Shown: positions 9,551-19,132 of the stretch, piece after piece
Layout: each line of letters begins with the position of its first letter
Position numbering within the stretch: position 1 is the first letter of the stretch
NCBI RefSeq assembly: GCF_009818105.1
Contig: NZ_CP046564.1
Span: 4,402,001-4,466,000, forward strand
DNA length: 64,000 nucleotides
Reading direction: 5' to 3'
From: Bacillus sp. N1-1
GTDB lineage: Bacteria; Bacillota; Bacilli; Bacillales; Guptibacillaceae
Made by a program: the position numbers and the translations under genes
Notes under the pieces: generated by a model
Told to the model about the DNA's origin: nothing
The model's database searches: none
What the model saw: only the letters and a program-made list of their open reading frames with translations

Positions 9551-10880
9551 ATATCATTTTTGCTGCATATAAACCGCTTGCTGCCGCCTGTGATAAGGAA
9601 TGCGTTTCACCTGAACAATCTCCAATTAAAAAGAGTCCGTTTACATCTGTTTCAAAGGAATCATTCGTTGGTATTTTTGCTTCATAAAACTTACCATCTA
9701 TTCCATATAACAATGTTTCTTCATCAATAGGCTCTCCTATCAGCTTTTCGAGACTATCCAAAAACTCCCTAAGAGCACAAAGATAGATCTTTGGCACTTC
9801 ATCTATTAAGTTACCAGCTTCTCCATCAAGAGAAGGAACAATTGAATTCGAACTCAGAATTTGAGACGTTGTCGCCTGCTGTTTTTTTAAATCTTGAAGA
9901 CGCTGAACAACGATTCGATCTTTTCCCCCATTGATCCCACCTATCACCTGTTGCGCAACAAAGTCGGCCTCCTCTTTCGAAGAATAAAAAGAAGGTACGA
10001 ATAAAGTAAAGTTTAAATTGTTTCCTGGGTCATCTTTTTCTCTCTTATTTTGCCCATCAGGCATGACAAGACCATGTTGATATTTCCTTATTATTCTGCC
10101 GTTCGGATTCATGCAATACGTCGTTGCTTCAAATGCCTCTCTTTTGATATGAAGCTTCGTTTCAAACGTATCTTTTAAGATTGTCTCAAGCTGATTCCCT
10201 CGCATTTCAACCCGAATACCTAAATCTAGACGAGCAGGACCAGGCAGAAGACCTAGCTGTTCACATTGCCGATACATCCACTCACTTCCGCTGTTACCCG
10301 TTGATAGTACAACTGTCTTAGTTTTTATGTTTTCTTTTGAGGTATTTACCTTAAAGCAATCCCCTTTTTGAATTGAAAGCACATCTGTTTCAAACCGCAA
10401 ATCAATTCGTTTCATAAGAACCTCGTATAATCTTTGGAACACCTGGCGAGATCGTTTTGTGCCAAGGTGTCTTACCGAAGTCGTCAACACCTCTAATCCT
10501 ACGTTTTTTGCACTCACCTCTAACTCTGGACTATGAGTATGATAGAGCTCAGCCTCTTCTCCACCAAAAGAACAAAGAATGCGGTCAACTTCCCACATCA
10601 GCTTTTCTGCTTGAACAGTTCCTATTTTTCTACCGAGACTACCACCAAAATCATTCGTATAATTAAACTTGCCTTCTGATTTACCAAGTCCAGCAAAACC
10701 TATGTACTGATCACAAACGTCACATGAACATTCTTGTTTTGAACGTGCCCTACAGTTCCGTTCTGAGAGTTGTTTCCCTTTATCAATCAACATAATTTTA
10801 GATTCTGGGTATAGCTCTGTCAGCTCGTATGCCATAAAAATCCCGCTTACCCCAGCTCCAATGATGGTTACATCATACAT
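9549..10880 (-). CDS. FAD-dependent dehydrogenase (COG2509 type)
   Basis: Flavoprotein of 443 residues. The N-terminus is a dinucleotide-binding Rossmann motif, VTIIGAGVSGIFMAYEL, and a second FAD contact, GLFLIGDCSGETHSLSQAAASGLYAA, is at the C-terminus. A cysteine cluster, CRARSKQECSCDVCD, at about residues 50-65 is typical of the COG2509 group. ATG at 10880 follows GTAGGGGG. It stands alone between two terminators. The physiological substrate of this family is not established. Confidence 0.8.
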   Translation of the reverse strand: MYDVTIIGAGVSGIFMAYELTELYPESKIMLIDKGKQLSERNCRARSKQECSCDVCDQYIGFAGLGKSEGKFNYTNDFGGSLGRKIGTVQAEKLMWEVDRILCSFGGEEAELYHTHSPELEVSAKNVGLEVLTTSVRHLGTKRSRQVFQRLYEVLMKRIDLRFETDVLSIQKGDCFKVNTSKENIKTKTVVLSTGNSGSEWMYRQCEQLGLLPGPARLDLGIRVEMRGNQLETILKDTFETKLHIKREAFEATTYCMNPNGRIIRKYQHGLVMPDGQNKREKDDPGNNLNFTLFVPSFYSSKEEADFVAQQVIGGINGGKDRIVVQRLQDLKKQQATTSQILSSNSIVPSLDGEAGNLIDEVPKIYLCALREFLDSLEKLIGEPIDEETLLYGIDGKFYEAKIPTNDSFETDVNGLFLIGDCSGETHSLSQAAASGLYAAKMI

Positions 10881-10975
10881 GACCAAACCCCCTACTTTTA
10901 AGTAGCATATCATTGCGGTACCCCATCAGTCTCTAGCTAGAGCACCCTTTCTATTGGACTTTTCCTTTGAACATG

Positions 10976-11000
10976 AAAAAAGCCCCTCGCTGGGGGCTTT
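10976..11000 (-). terminator. Terminator after the antiporter gene
   Basis: GCCCC and GGGGC arms around a 5-base loop with a T run on the minus strand, overlapping the end of the antiporter coding region. Confidence 0.85.
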
Positions 11001-12888
11001 ACTCATCTTCTAAATGACGTTCTTTTTCTTTCTCTTCTTTCTCTTTCTCATCGGTACGCTGCTTATCAAGCTTTTCACGAATCCGATTAAATTCCTTACT
11101 TGGTGGCATCAGGCTTACAAGTACATCGCCTGCTTCGGCTCTCGTTTGAGAATCGTGAGCGAAAAATTCTAAACTGCCAGAAGGTTTCTTCACAAAGAGC
11201 ATGATTGTTTCTTCATCTCGTTCTTTCAAATACCGATCATACGTATACTGCTGAGTAATGTTCGTTTTCCGTAAAACATAGCCACTCTCTACTTTACGAT
11301 TCAAGGTCTCCCAAGTTGCTCCTTCTTTAAACGCCACACGTCCACCAATCGTATGAACAAGCTCTTCAAGATCGTCCCCTCGATCGTTTCGTAAACTTAA
11401 CTGGAAGAGGTTGTTACGTCCAATTTCAGGAACGAATGTTGTACACACAAGGGCGTTATAAGAATCGAGCTCAGTTGCTGCAATCATGTACTCGTAAGGC
11501 GTTAAATCCAGACGATATTCGGTTTGTTCAGAAAGAATTTCTCCTCTATAAAACGGCACGCCTGCTTTTCTCGTTGTAAGAAGCCTTTGCCATGATGAAT
11601 CCGTGATTAATACTGGGATTTTTAATTCTTTTAACGTTTTAGAAAGCGCCGTTGAGAACGTACTTCCTCCAACGATTAGAACTCCCGGTTGACCGTCACT
11701 TGCAAGTCCGAGCTTCTCTGCCGTCCAACGAATGGAAAATCCATGAACAACAACAGTTGCAAATACTAACGCAAATGTGAGAGACATTAGGATTTTTGCA
11801 TCTTCAAAGCCAGCATCAAGCAACACACTCGCAAAGTAGCTTGCCACAGTTAATGCGACGATTCCTCGTGGTGCAATCCAGCCGACAAGCGTTTTTTCCT
11901 GCCAGGATAAGTCAGTTCCAATCGTGGATAACCAGATCGATATTGGTCTTACCACAAATAGCATAAGTAGGACAAATGCAAGGATTTGCCAATGAAAAAT
12001 TTCAAGCAAAGTGTCAACGGATAAAGAAGCGGTTAGCATGATGAAGATCGTTGATATTAATAGAACTGAAATGTTTTCTTTAAAATGTCTCATATCGTCA
12101 ATCGATGAAATATGCATGTTCGCAAGCGTGATCCCCATTGCCGTAACAGCAAGCAATCCCGTTTCATGCGTAATTTCATCAGATACCGCAAAACAAAGGA
12201 TAACGACAGCGAAAACGACTGGAGATTTTAAGAATTCAGGAACATACCCCTTCTCAAACATCCAACCAATCCCGCGTCCACACAGGAAACCAAATAGCGT
12301 TGCAAAAAGAGATCCTAAGAAAAAGACAAGAAGAACGGTAGCCGTTGCTTCCTCTACTTTTAAAAATTTAATAATTTCAAATGCAAAAACAGCAAGAAGT
12401 GCTCCAAGCGGATCGACGATAATTCCTTCCCACTTTAATATCTTTGCTGGTCTTGGCTTTAGTTTGGCTTGTCGTAGTAGCGGTAAGATAACTGTTGGAC
12501 CAGTTACAATAAATAACCCGCCTATTACAAACGCAACGCCCCAGGACAACCCTGCAACATAGTGCGCTGACAGTGAACCTAACAGCCACGCTAGAAAAGC
12601 GCCTACCGTTACAATTCTTCCAACCGGTCGACCAAGTCCCTTAATTTCTCTGAAATCAAGATTTAGACTGCCTTCAAATAAAATGATAGCTACTGCAATC
12701 GATACGAATGGATCAAATAAATCTCCGAATACATCTTCTGGATGAAGTAAACCAAAAATCGGACCTACAAGCAAACCAATAATAGACATAACGACAATGG
12801 CAGGGAAGTGAAAACGCCAGGCAACCCATTGCGAAAAGATGCCGAGGGCACCAACAAGCATAATATTAAATAAAATCGAATCGACCAT
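10999..12888 (-). CDS. CPA1 cation:proton antiporter with C-terminal RCK domains
   Basis: NhaP/KefB-like exchanger of 629 residues that should swap Na+ or K+ for H+. The first 400 residues form about 12 membrane helices with the CPA core pattern FEGSLNLDF in helix 3-4 and EGIIVDPLGALLAVFAFE around the ion-binding aspartate. From about residue 405 there is a TrkA-N-like domain (GVLIVGGSTFSTALSKTLK), then a TrkA-C domain, and a charged tail rich in Lys and Glu. This suggests gating by a nucleotide or ligand. ATG at 12888 has AAGGAGG eight bases upstream. Ion specificity is not readable; an alkaliphilic or halotolerant lifestyle would fit. Confidence 0.87.
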   Translation of the reverse strand: MVDSILFNIMLVGALGIFSQWVAWRFHFPAIVVMSIIGLLVGPIFGLLHPEDVFGDLFDPFVSIAVAIILFEGSLNLDFREIKGLGRPVGRIVTVGAFLAWLLGSLSAHYVAGLSWGVAFVIGGLFIVTGPTVILPLLRQAKLKPRPAKILKWEGIIVDPLGALLAVFAFEIIKFLKVEEATATVLLVFFLGSLFATLFGFLCGRGIGWMFEKGYVPEFLKSPVVFAVVILCFAVSDEITHETGLLAVTAMGITLANMHISSIDDMRHFKENISVLLISTIFIMLTASLSVDTLLEIFHWQILAFVLLMLFVVRPISIWLSTIGTDLSWQEKTLVGWIAPRGIVALTVASYFASVLLDAGFEDAKILMSLTFALVFATVVVHGFSIRWTAEKLGLASDGQPGVLIVGGSTFSTALSKTLKELKIPVLITDSSWQRLLTTRKAGVPFYRGEILSEQTEYRLDLTPYEYMIAATELDSYNALVCTTFVPEIGRNNLFQLSLRNDRGDDLEELVHTIGGRVAFKEGATWETLNRKVESGYVLRKTNITQQYTYDRYLKERDEETIMLFVKKPSGSLEFFAHDSQTRAEAGDVLVSLMPPSKEFNRIREKLDKQRTDEKEKEEKEKERHLEDE

Positions 12889-13203
12889 GGATAGCCTCCT
12901 TATGTTTAACAACTGCTCGTGCTTCATTCCTTATTCTGTCCTTCGTACTAACTTCACTATAATCGAACTGAACAGAAATGTTTGAAAATATGCTCATCAT
13001 TGGCGTTATTAGTAAAATAAATGAGACGCCTTTTACATGTCGTCATTTTATATGCAATTGGACTGATAAGGCAACTATCTACTCTCTTCAATCAAAAAGG
13101 AAATTGCCAAGTAAAGGTGTAAATGAAATAGTACCCTATAATTTGTTAAACAAATCCACTTCCACACTATATTATTTTCTTGTGACAAGAATAACAGCTA
13201 AAA
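12889..13203. other. Intergenic region, no gene seen
   Basis: About 315 AT-rich bases between the antiporter start and the topB terminator. It should contain the antiporter promoter, but I cannot point to a convincing one. The plus-strand open frame here has no ribosome binding site and runs into topB, so it is not taken as a gene. Confidence 0.5.
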
Positions 13204-13230
13204 GAAAAAAAGAAGCAGGTCACCCTGCTC
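13204..13230 (-). terminator. Terminator after topB
   Basis: On the minus strand AGCAGG and CCTGCT enclose GTGA, followed by TTCTTTTTTT. Confidence 0.8.
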
Positions 13231-13234
13231 CCCG

Positions 13235-15397
13235 TTATTTATCTTGGTCCAATTTTAATTTCACTAATGCATCTGCTAGAGCAGTATTAACCGGCTCGTC
13301 TTTCTGCTGGTTTTTCATATAGCTTGAAACATCTTTCTTCGTCGCTTTTGTATTTTTTTCTTTTTTGCGTCGTTCATTAAATGTCGACAGTTTTTCACGA
13401 TGGCCGCACTTGCATATAAAGGTTTGGGCATCACCTTGTCCATGAAGCTCAAGTTTCTTTTTACACTTTGGACACCTTGCGTTGGTTACTTTGCTTTTCC
13501 CTTTACGATAGCCACATTCACGATCCTGACAAACAAGCATTTTACCTTTTTTACTTTTCACTTCAAGCATTAAGTTCCCACAATCAGGACATTTCGTTCC
13601 TGTTACGTTATCATGCTTATATTTCTTCGTACTTGACTTGATTTTCTGAACGGTTTCGTTCGCATAGGCTTTCATCTCTTCAATAAATGCCTGCTTTGAA
13701 AGGTTACCTTTGCCAATTGCTTCAAGCTTTTGCTCCCATTTTGCGGTTAAAGCAGGTGATTGCAATTCATCTGGAACGATATCAAGCAATTGCTTTCCTT
13801 TTGATGTGATCGTTAAATCTTTTCCGTTCTTTTCAATTAAAAAGCTATTAAATAACTTCTCAATAATATCCGCACGCGTTGCAACGGTTCCTAGTCCACC
13901 AGTCTCACCAAGCGTTTTTGCAAGCTTGTTATCTTGCATGCTTAAAAATTGAGCTGGCTTTTCCATCGCAGTTAATAGTGTTCCTTCGTTAAAACGAGGC
14001 GGCGGGTTGGTTTTCCCTTCCGTTCTTGTAAGAGAGAGCACGCGAAGTTCCTGGCCCTCTTTAAGCTCAGGAAGCACGACATCCGCTTCCTCTGTCTCAT
14101 ATATTTCTTTCCAACCGGCAGAAAGCACTCTCTTTCCTTTGGCATCAAAGTTTGCTTCACCAATCTTAACCTTTACTGTCACTTGCTCGTATTCAAATGG
14201 CTCGTATAATGCGGCTACAAACCGTTTTACAATCAAATCATATACTTTCCGATCCTTATCACTAAGTTCCCGGATAACGGGCGTTTGCTCCGTCGGAATA
14301 ATCGCATGATGATCGGATACTTTTCGATCATCAATAATATGCTTCCCTGTTTGAATCGTTTTACCGAGTACTTTTCGCGCTGCTTTCTCATAAGGCGCTA
14401 CAGCTTCTAATCTTTCTTTCAACGTGTCTTTCATATCAGAAGAAAGGAAGCGTGAGTCCGTTCTCGGATAAGTAACAAGTTTGTGCTGTTCGTACAATCG
14501 CTGGGTTGCTGAAAGTGTTTCTTTTGCAGAAAAGCCAAAGCGCTTATGCGCATCTCTTTGTAGTTCGGTTAAGTCATACAATCCAGGTGCAAACGTCTTT
14601 TTCTTTGCTTTCTTCACTTCTTCTACATGGGCTACCTTTCCCGATAACTGCTTAAGTTCAGAATCAATTCGCTCTCGGTCGAAGACACGTGAATCGTTCG
14701 ATTTTGGATCCCGATACGTTAACGTAAAGCCATCCACCACCGCTGCCATTCCATAATAACGTTCAGGTTGGAACGACTTGATTTCTTCCTCTCGCTTCGC
14801 AATCATCGAAAGCGTAGGCGTTTGCACTCTTCCACTTGAAAGCTGTGCATTGTATTTTGTAGTGAGCGCACGAGTTGCATTGAGACCGACATACCAATCT
14901 GCTTCAGACCTCGCTGCAGCTGCTTGATAAAGGTTTGTGTATTGATTTGCATCTTTTAGATTTTTAAATCCATCTCGAATCGCTTTGTCTGTGACGGATG
15001 AAATCCACAACCTCTTTAGTGGTTTTTTAGCTCGCGCTTTTTCAATAATCCAACGCGCCACTAACTCTCCTTCTCTTCCCGCATCCGTTGCAATCACAAT
15101 TTCACTCACATCATTACGGTTCATTTGCGTTTTCACAACGCTAAATTGCTTTCCACTTCTTTTAATAACGACAAGTTTTAACGGGGCAGGAAGCATCGGC
15201 AAATCTTCTAACTTCCACGTCTTGTATGCCTCATCATAAATTTCAGGATCAGCAAGCGTTACTAGATGACCAAGTGCCCAGGTTACGATGTAGCGATCTC
15301 CTTCAAGAAAACCATTTCCACCTTTTGTACAATTCAATACCCTCGCGATATCACGTCCAACAGAGGGCTTTTCTGCAAGAATGAGTTGTTTACCCAC
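13235..15397 (-). CDS. topB: DNA topoisomerase III
   Basis: Type IA topoisomerase that unlinks DNA intermediates in replication and recombination. It has 720 residues, near the B. subtilis length. The TOPRIM domain starts the protein (LILAEKPSVGRDIARVL, and DAGREGELVARW near residue 105). The active-site tyrosine is in LVTYPRTDSRFL. The C-terminus carries two zinc ribbons (CPDCGNLML..CQDRECGY and CPKCKKKLEL..CKCGH), which some family members lack. The start is GTG at 15397 with GAGGAG upstream. It is a single-gene unit. Confidence 0.96.
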   Translation of the reverse strand: MGKQLILAEKPSVGRDIARVLNCTKGGNGFLEGDRYIVTWALGHLVTLADPEIYDEAYKTWKLEDLPMLPAPLKLVVIKRSGKQFSVVKTQMNRNDVSEIVIATDAGREGELVARWIIEKARAKKPLKRLWISSVTDKAIRDGFKNLKDANQYTNLYQAAAARSEADWYVGLNATRALTTKYNAQLSSGRVQTPTLSMIAKREEEIKSFQPERYYGMAAVVDGFTLTYRDPKSNDSRVFDRERIDSELKQLSGKVAHVEEVKKAKKKTFAPGLYDLTELQRDAHKRFGFSAKETLSATQRLYEQHKLVTYPRTDSRFLSSDMKDTLKERLEAVAPYEKAARKVLGKTIQTGKHIIDDRKVSDHHAIIPTEQTPVIRELSDKDRKVYDLIVKRFVAALYEPFEYEQVTVKVKIGEANFDAKGKRVLSAGWKEIYETEEADVVLPELKEGQELRVLSLTRTEGKTNPPPRFNEGTLLTAMEKPAQFLSMQDNKLAKTLGETGGLGTVATRADIIEKLFNSFLIEKNGKDLTITSKGKQLLDIVPDELQSPALTAKWEQKLEAIGKGNLSKQAFIEEMKAYANETVQKIKSSTKKYKHDNVTGTKCPDCGNLMLEVKSKKGKMLVCQDRECGYRKGKSKVTNARCPKCKKKLELHGQGDAQTFICKCGHREKLSTFNERRKKEKNTKATKKDVSSYMKNQQKDEPVNTALADALVKLKLDQDK

Positions 15398-15491
15398 AAT
15401 ACCAATCTCCTCTAATTTCGATTATTTCTCTATCATACCAGCTTCAATGTTACACGTGAAACATTGCAAATCAATTGTCCTGTTTAACAAA

Positions 15492-15516
15492 CAAAAAAGA
15501 AGATGTCTCCCATCTC
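15492..15516 (-). terminator. Weak terminator after the HD-GYP gene
   Basis: Five-base-pair stem (AGATG/CATCT) with T run on the minus strand. Confidence 0.55.
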
Positions 15517-15523
15517 CCTTCGG

Positions 15524-16432
15524 CTAGTTGCTATTCAGAATGCCTTCTTCAATTAAAACCTCTTCAAGAGCATCGACCACTTCAGCATCGTATAAGACGC
15601 CTGAAAGACGTTTTAATTCATTCATAGCATATTCAGGTGTATAGGCTTTTCGATATGAACGGTCGTCCGTCATCGCATCATAGGAATCGCTAACTCCAAT
15701 AATTTTTGCACCAATCGTTATCTCTTCATCCTTCAGACCATCTGGGTAACCGGAACCGTTGATTCGCTCATGATGCTGATGAATAATATTACTTATATCA
15801 GCATAATACGTATCTTTTATCATATCCGCTCCATCAGCAGGATGTTTTTTAATAATCTTATATTCTTCATCCGTCAGACCGTCTGGCTTGTTGAGAATTT
15901 CTTCAGGAACGTTAATTTTTCCGACGTCGTGAAGGATGGATGCAACAATAAGGTTGTCAGTATCTTCTGGAGATAATCCCAAATACTTTCCTATTTTGAT
16001 ACTCATGCTCTGAACACGCTCACTATGTTCTTTGGTATATCTATCTTTATCTCCTACACTTTTCACAATTTGTATCAATTTGAAAACATCTTCACTAATC
16101 AATCTAAAAGTTGGCTCATTTATAACCCAAAGAAGCGTTGTTTCATTTATTGCCTCAAAAAATATTAACTCAGTTAGGGCTTTTACTGAAAAATAATCAC
16201 CTACACTTAAGATAATATCTTGATCTTCACATTTTATTTGACCTTCAAGTATATAAAAGAATTCATATGCATCTGGATTTTTTCCAGGATAGATATAAAA
16301 AGCGGTTTCCTTATTAATTGTGTGTTTCATAAATTCAAGACCTGCCCCCCTTGCTAGTAAACTAAGGGATGCCGACTCCTGTTCTACACTTTCAAGATAC
16401 GTATTCTTTCTGCCGAAAACAAAACCTTCCAA
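15524..16432 (-). CDS. Cupin-sensor HD-GYP phosphodiesterase-like protein
   Basis: A two-domain protein of 302 residues. Residues 30-115 look like a cupin beta-barrel (AFYIYPGKNPDAYEFFYILEGQ and ILSVGDYFSV are the usual cupin motifs), which may bind a small ligand. Residues 125-290 are an HD-GYP domain: His136, His168-Asp169 in LHDVGK, and HQHHERINGSGYPDG with GYP at 228-230. HD-GYP domains hydrolyse cyclic di-GMP or related dinucleotides. All metal ligands I can check are present, so activity is plausible. The start is TTG at 16432 behind GAGGAGGG. No signal peptide or membrane helix, so cytoplasmic. Confidence 0.82.
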   Translation of the reverse strand: MEGFVFGRKNTYLESVEQESASLSLLARGAGLEFMKHTINKETAFYIYPGKNPDAYEFFYILEGQIKCEDQDIILSVGDYFSVKALTELIFFEAINETTLLWVINEPTFRLISEDVFKLIQIVKSVGDKDRYTKEHSERVQSMSIKIGKYLGLSPEDTDNLIVASILHDVGKINVPEEILNKPDGLTDEEYKIIKKHPADGADMIKDTYYADISNIIHQHHERINGSGYPDGLKDEEITIGAKIIGVSDSYDAMTDDRSYRKAYTPEYAMNELKRLSGVLYDAEVVDALEEVLIEEGILNSN

Positions 16433-16487
16433 CTTTTACCCTCCTCGAGTGCGGAACAATAGACTTATATATATTATATACAAATTT

Positions 16488-16539
16488 ATGATACAAAAAA
16501 GGGTGCATCATAAAATTGATGCACCCTTTTTTGTATCAT
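16488..16539. terminator. Long bidirectional terminator
   Basis: Perfect inverted repeat with 23-base arms (core GGGTGCATCA) around a 6-base loop, with A and T runs on both sides. It includes the stop codon of the secreted-protein gene. Confidence 0.9.
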
Positions 16540-17018
16540 GGTCCAATAATTTTAATCGGATCAACCCATACCCAGCGGTCTGCAATCTGCACATATACCC
16601 AAGAACATTCTGCTTGAATGCCTTCTTTTGCAGCTTCCTCAATCATGTCTGCAGTCATTTTGTTCGTTTTATCGATTAGATCACCGATTAGTTTATCAAG
16701 ATCCTGGTTGTACTTTGCAGTAAGCTCTGCTTTTTTTAATTTTACTTCCTTTTCAAGCTTCGCTATGTCCGCTTCTGATGTTCCATTTTGTCGAGCCGAT
16801 TCTAGTTTTGCATCTAGCTTTGCTGTTTCTAGAGAAAGCGCTGACAATAATTTGTCACCTTTAGCCTGAGCTGCTTGAATTTCTTCTTCAATTTTCACAT
16901 TTGTTACATCAATCTTTTGTAAAATCTCAGCATGATCGTTTTCTGCTGCGAAAGCGCCGGTACCCATAAACATAAAGAGTGCTACTACTGAAAATAAGGC
17001 GACAATGAACTTTTTCAT
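16536..17018 (-). CDS. Secreted coiled-coil protein, unknown function
   Basis: Small exported protein of 160 residues. The N-terminus is a clear Sec signal peptide: MKK, a hydrophobic stretch and the likely cleavage site AFA-AEN near residue 24. The mature part is mostly one long charged helix (residues 30-130, rich in Lys, Glu and Ala, with heptad-like spacing), then a short aromatic end, CSWVYVQIADRWVWVDP, with one cysteine. ATG at 17018 follows GGGAGG. It is monocistronic with a strong terminator. I do not recognise a named family; the aromatic C-terminus resembles a surface-binding motif, but that is a guess. Confidence 0.7.
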   Translation of the reverse strand: MKKFIVALFSVVALFMFMGTGAFAAENDHAEILQKIDVTNVKIEEEIQAAQAKGDKLLSALSLETAKLDAKLESARQNGTSEADIAKLEKEVKLKKAELTAKYNQDLDKLIGDLIDKTNKMTADMIEEAAKEGIQAECSWVYVQIADRWVWVDPIKIIGP

Positions 17019-17206
17019 TTTAATCCTCCCTAATAAACTAGTATGTGTGAAAAGGTAGATCTGGGTCATACTTCCCACTAATCAACACTATACGGTAAAT
17101 TTTTCTAGAAATCTATTCATATTTACCCTAATGATTCGACAATTTTGGTAAATTATAGATATAGAAGACTCTTAAATATTAATTTTTGCTGTAAACCCAG
17201 CAAAAT

Positions 17207-17231
17207 AGACAGCCGTAAAGCACGGCTGTCT
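17207..17231 (-). terminator. Hairpin after malL
   Basis: Perfect 10-base stem AGACAGCCGT with complement. The T tract on the minus strand is short. Confidence 0.7.
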
Positions 17232-17245
17232 TCTAATGAGATAAG

Positions 17246-18901
17246 TTAAAGACGATAGACTCTTGCCTCATAAGGCTTTAATACAATAGAATCATTCACT
17301 TCTTCAATAACAGGATAGTTGTTCAAAAGCAGCTGGTTCATCTCCACCGTAAGATTAGATTCAAATACAGCTGGCTCGATCGATAGATTTGTGAGAACAA
17401 GAACCTTGTCATCCGCTGTTGTTCTTGTATAAGCATAAATTTGCCGATCATCTTCTAGTAGTAAATCATAGCTTCCGTAAGTGAAGACAAGATTGTTTTT
17501 CTTCAGCTCGATCATCTTCTTATAGAAAGATAGAATCGAGTGATCATCAGCTTCTTGCTTCTCAACGTTAATATCTGTATAGTTTGGATTTACTTTCAAC
17601 CAAGGTGTCCCAGTAGTAAAGCCGGCGTTATTATCGCCGTTCCACTGCATAGGCGTTCGGCTATTATCACGAGAAGATGCCCAAATTACTTTCAAAATAG
17701 CATCATGAGCTACTCCTGCTTCTCGCTGAATGCGGTAGCGATTCTTATCGGCTACATCATCATAATCTTCAATAGAAGGGTATTGAACATTGGTCATACC
17801 GATTTCTTGCCCCTGGTAAATAAATGGCGTTCCTTGCATAAGGAAATACATTGCTCCCATTGAAGTGGCACTCTCTCTCCAATATTCCTGATCGTTCCCC
17901 CAGGTTGACACAACACGTGGCTTATCGTGATTCTCAACAAACAAGGCATTCCACCCTTTGTTTTCAAGGCCCTTTTGCCAACGTGTTAGCACTTTTTTTA
18001 GTGAGACGATATCAAGATCGGGTTTCTCCTCTGCATCCCATAATCCAAGATGTTCGAATTGAAAAATCATGTTCATTTTGCCGTCTTTTTCATCTACCCA
18101 TTGATCAGCTTCATCAATGCTTACACCATTCGCTTCTCCAACCGTCATCACATCGTACTTCGAATACGTTTCATTCTTAAATTCTTGAAGGAACTCCTGA
18201 ATTCCTTTTTGGTTCATATGCATATCAAATGAAGAAACATACTTCTCTTTTTTAGGGTTCGGCATATCAGGGAACCCTGAGCGCTTCTTAATGTGACTAA
18301 TGGCGTCGATACGGAAACCATCAATGCCCTTATCAAGCCACCAGTTCACCGTGTCATACAGTACTTCGCGAACATCAGGATTTTCCCAGTTCACATCTGG
18401 CTGTTTCGTTGAGAAGACGTGGAGAAAGTACTGGTCTGTTTTCTTATCATATTCCCATGCCGATCCTCCGAAAATGCTTTCCCAGTTATTTGGCTCCTTA
18501 CCATTCTTTCCATCGCGCCAAATGTACCAATCACGCTTCGGATCTTCTTTCGATGAACGGGATTCAATAAACCACTGGTGCTCATCACTTGTGTGGTTTA
18601 AAACAAGATCAATGATCAATTTCATATCCCGTTTGTGAACTTCTTTTAACAACAAATCAAAGTCTTGCATTGTACCGAAATCTTCCATAATGTCCTGGTA
18701 ATCAGAAATGTCATACCCATTATCATCGTTAGGAGATTTGTACATTGGGCAAATCCAAATCACATCAATGCCAAGATCTTTAATATAATCTAACCTCTGA
18801 ATGACGCCTTGTAAGTCGCCAATACCATCACCGTTTGAATCCTGGAAGCTTCGTGGATAAATTTGATAACCTACAGCTTCTTTCCACCAGATTCTTTTCA
18901 T
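17246..18901 (-). CDS. malL: Oligo-1,6-glucosidase / alpha-glucosidase (GH13)
   Basis: Cytoplasmic GH13 enzyme of 551 residues that releases glucose from isomalto-oligosaccharides or maltose-like sugars. The N-terminal WWKEAVGYQIYPRSFQDSNGDGIGDLQG is the family signature. The catalytic triad lies in GFRIDAISH (Asp nucleophile), MTVGEANG (Glu acid/base) and FVENHDKPR (Asp). Val in the DAISH segment and the conserved QPDVNWENP loop fit the oligo-1,6-glucosidase group. ATG at 18901 follows GAGGTG. No signal peptide. A LacI-type operator and a cre-like site lie in front of it. No sugar transporter is adjacent, so the substrate range is uncertain. Confidence 0.9.
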   Translation of the reverse strand: MKRIWWKEAVGYQIYPRSFQDSNGDGIGDLQGVIQRLDYIKDLGIDVIWICPMYKSPNDDNGYDISDYQDIMEDFGTMQDFDLLLKEVHKRDMKLIIDLVLNHTSDEHQWFIESRSSKEDPKRDWYIWRDGKNGKEPNNWESIFGGSAWEYDKKTDQYFLHVFSTKQPDVNWENPDVREVLYDTVNWWLDKGIDGFRIDAISHIKKRSGFPDMPNPKKEKYVSSFDMHMNQKGIQEFLQEFKNETYSKYDVMTVGEANGVSIDEADQWVDEKDGKMNMIFQFEHLGLWDAEEKPDLDIVSLKKVLTRWQKGLENKGWNALFVENHDKPRVVSTWGNDQEYWRESATSMGAMYFLMQGTPFIYQGQEIGMTNVQYPSIEDYDDVADKNRYRIQREAGVAHDAILKVIWASSRDNSRTPMQWNGDNNAGFTTGTPWLKVNPNYTDINVEKQEADDHSILSFYKKMIELKKNNLVFTYGSYDLLLEDDRQIYAYTRTTADDKVLVLTNLSIEPAVFESNLTVEMNQLLLNNYPVIEEVNDSIVLKPYEARVYRL

Positions 18902-18939
18902 ATCTCTACACCTCATCTATTTAGTAAAGTTCGTAAAGT

Positions 18940-18951
18940 GCAAACGTTTGC
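18940..18951 (-). promoter_or_regulatory. LacI-family operator upstream of malL
   Basis: Perfect palindrome GCAAACGTTTGC with the central CG typical of LacI/GalR operators, about 40 bases upstream of the malL start. Confidence 0.6.
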
Positions 18952-18966
18952 CTAAAATTCGATAAA

Positions 18967-18980
18967 AAAAGCGCTTTCTT
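18967..18980 (-). promoter_or_regulatory. cre-like site upstream of malL
   Basis: On the minus strand AGAAAGCGCTTTTT resembles the cre core TGAAAGCGCTTTCA. CcpA repression of this glucosidase is likely but inferred. Confidence 0.5.
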
Positions 18981-19080
18981 TTTTGCGTATTTACTTCTAC
19001 CTACTTGTAGTTTACTTGGATTTGACTCATTTATCAATATGAATCTGAAAGTATTTTTTAGATCGTAACGTTAGATGCTA

Positions 19081-19107
19081 TTGACGAGCGCCCAAGACAT
19101 CTATAAA
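19081..19107 (+). promoter_or_regulatory. Candidate promoter of the adenine deaminase leader
   Basis: TTGACG at 19081-19086 and TATAAA at 19102-19107, with a short 15-base spacer, placed just before the riboswitch. Confidence 0.4.
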
Positions 19108-19132
19108 ATACGCTAATAATACGTACCAGGTT

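Noticed and set aside
12978..13322. 114-codon plus-strand frame before topB
   Set aside because: No ribosome site, and it overlaps topB on the opposite strand; composition is that of AT-rich noncoding DNA.
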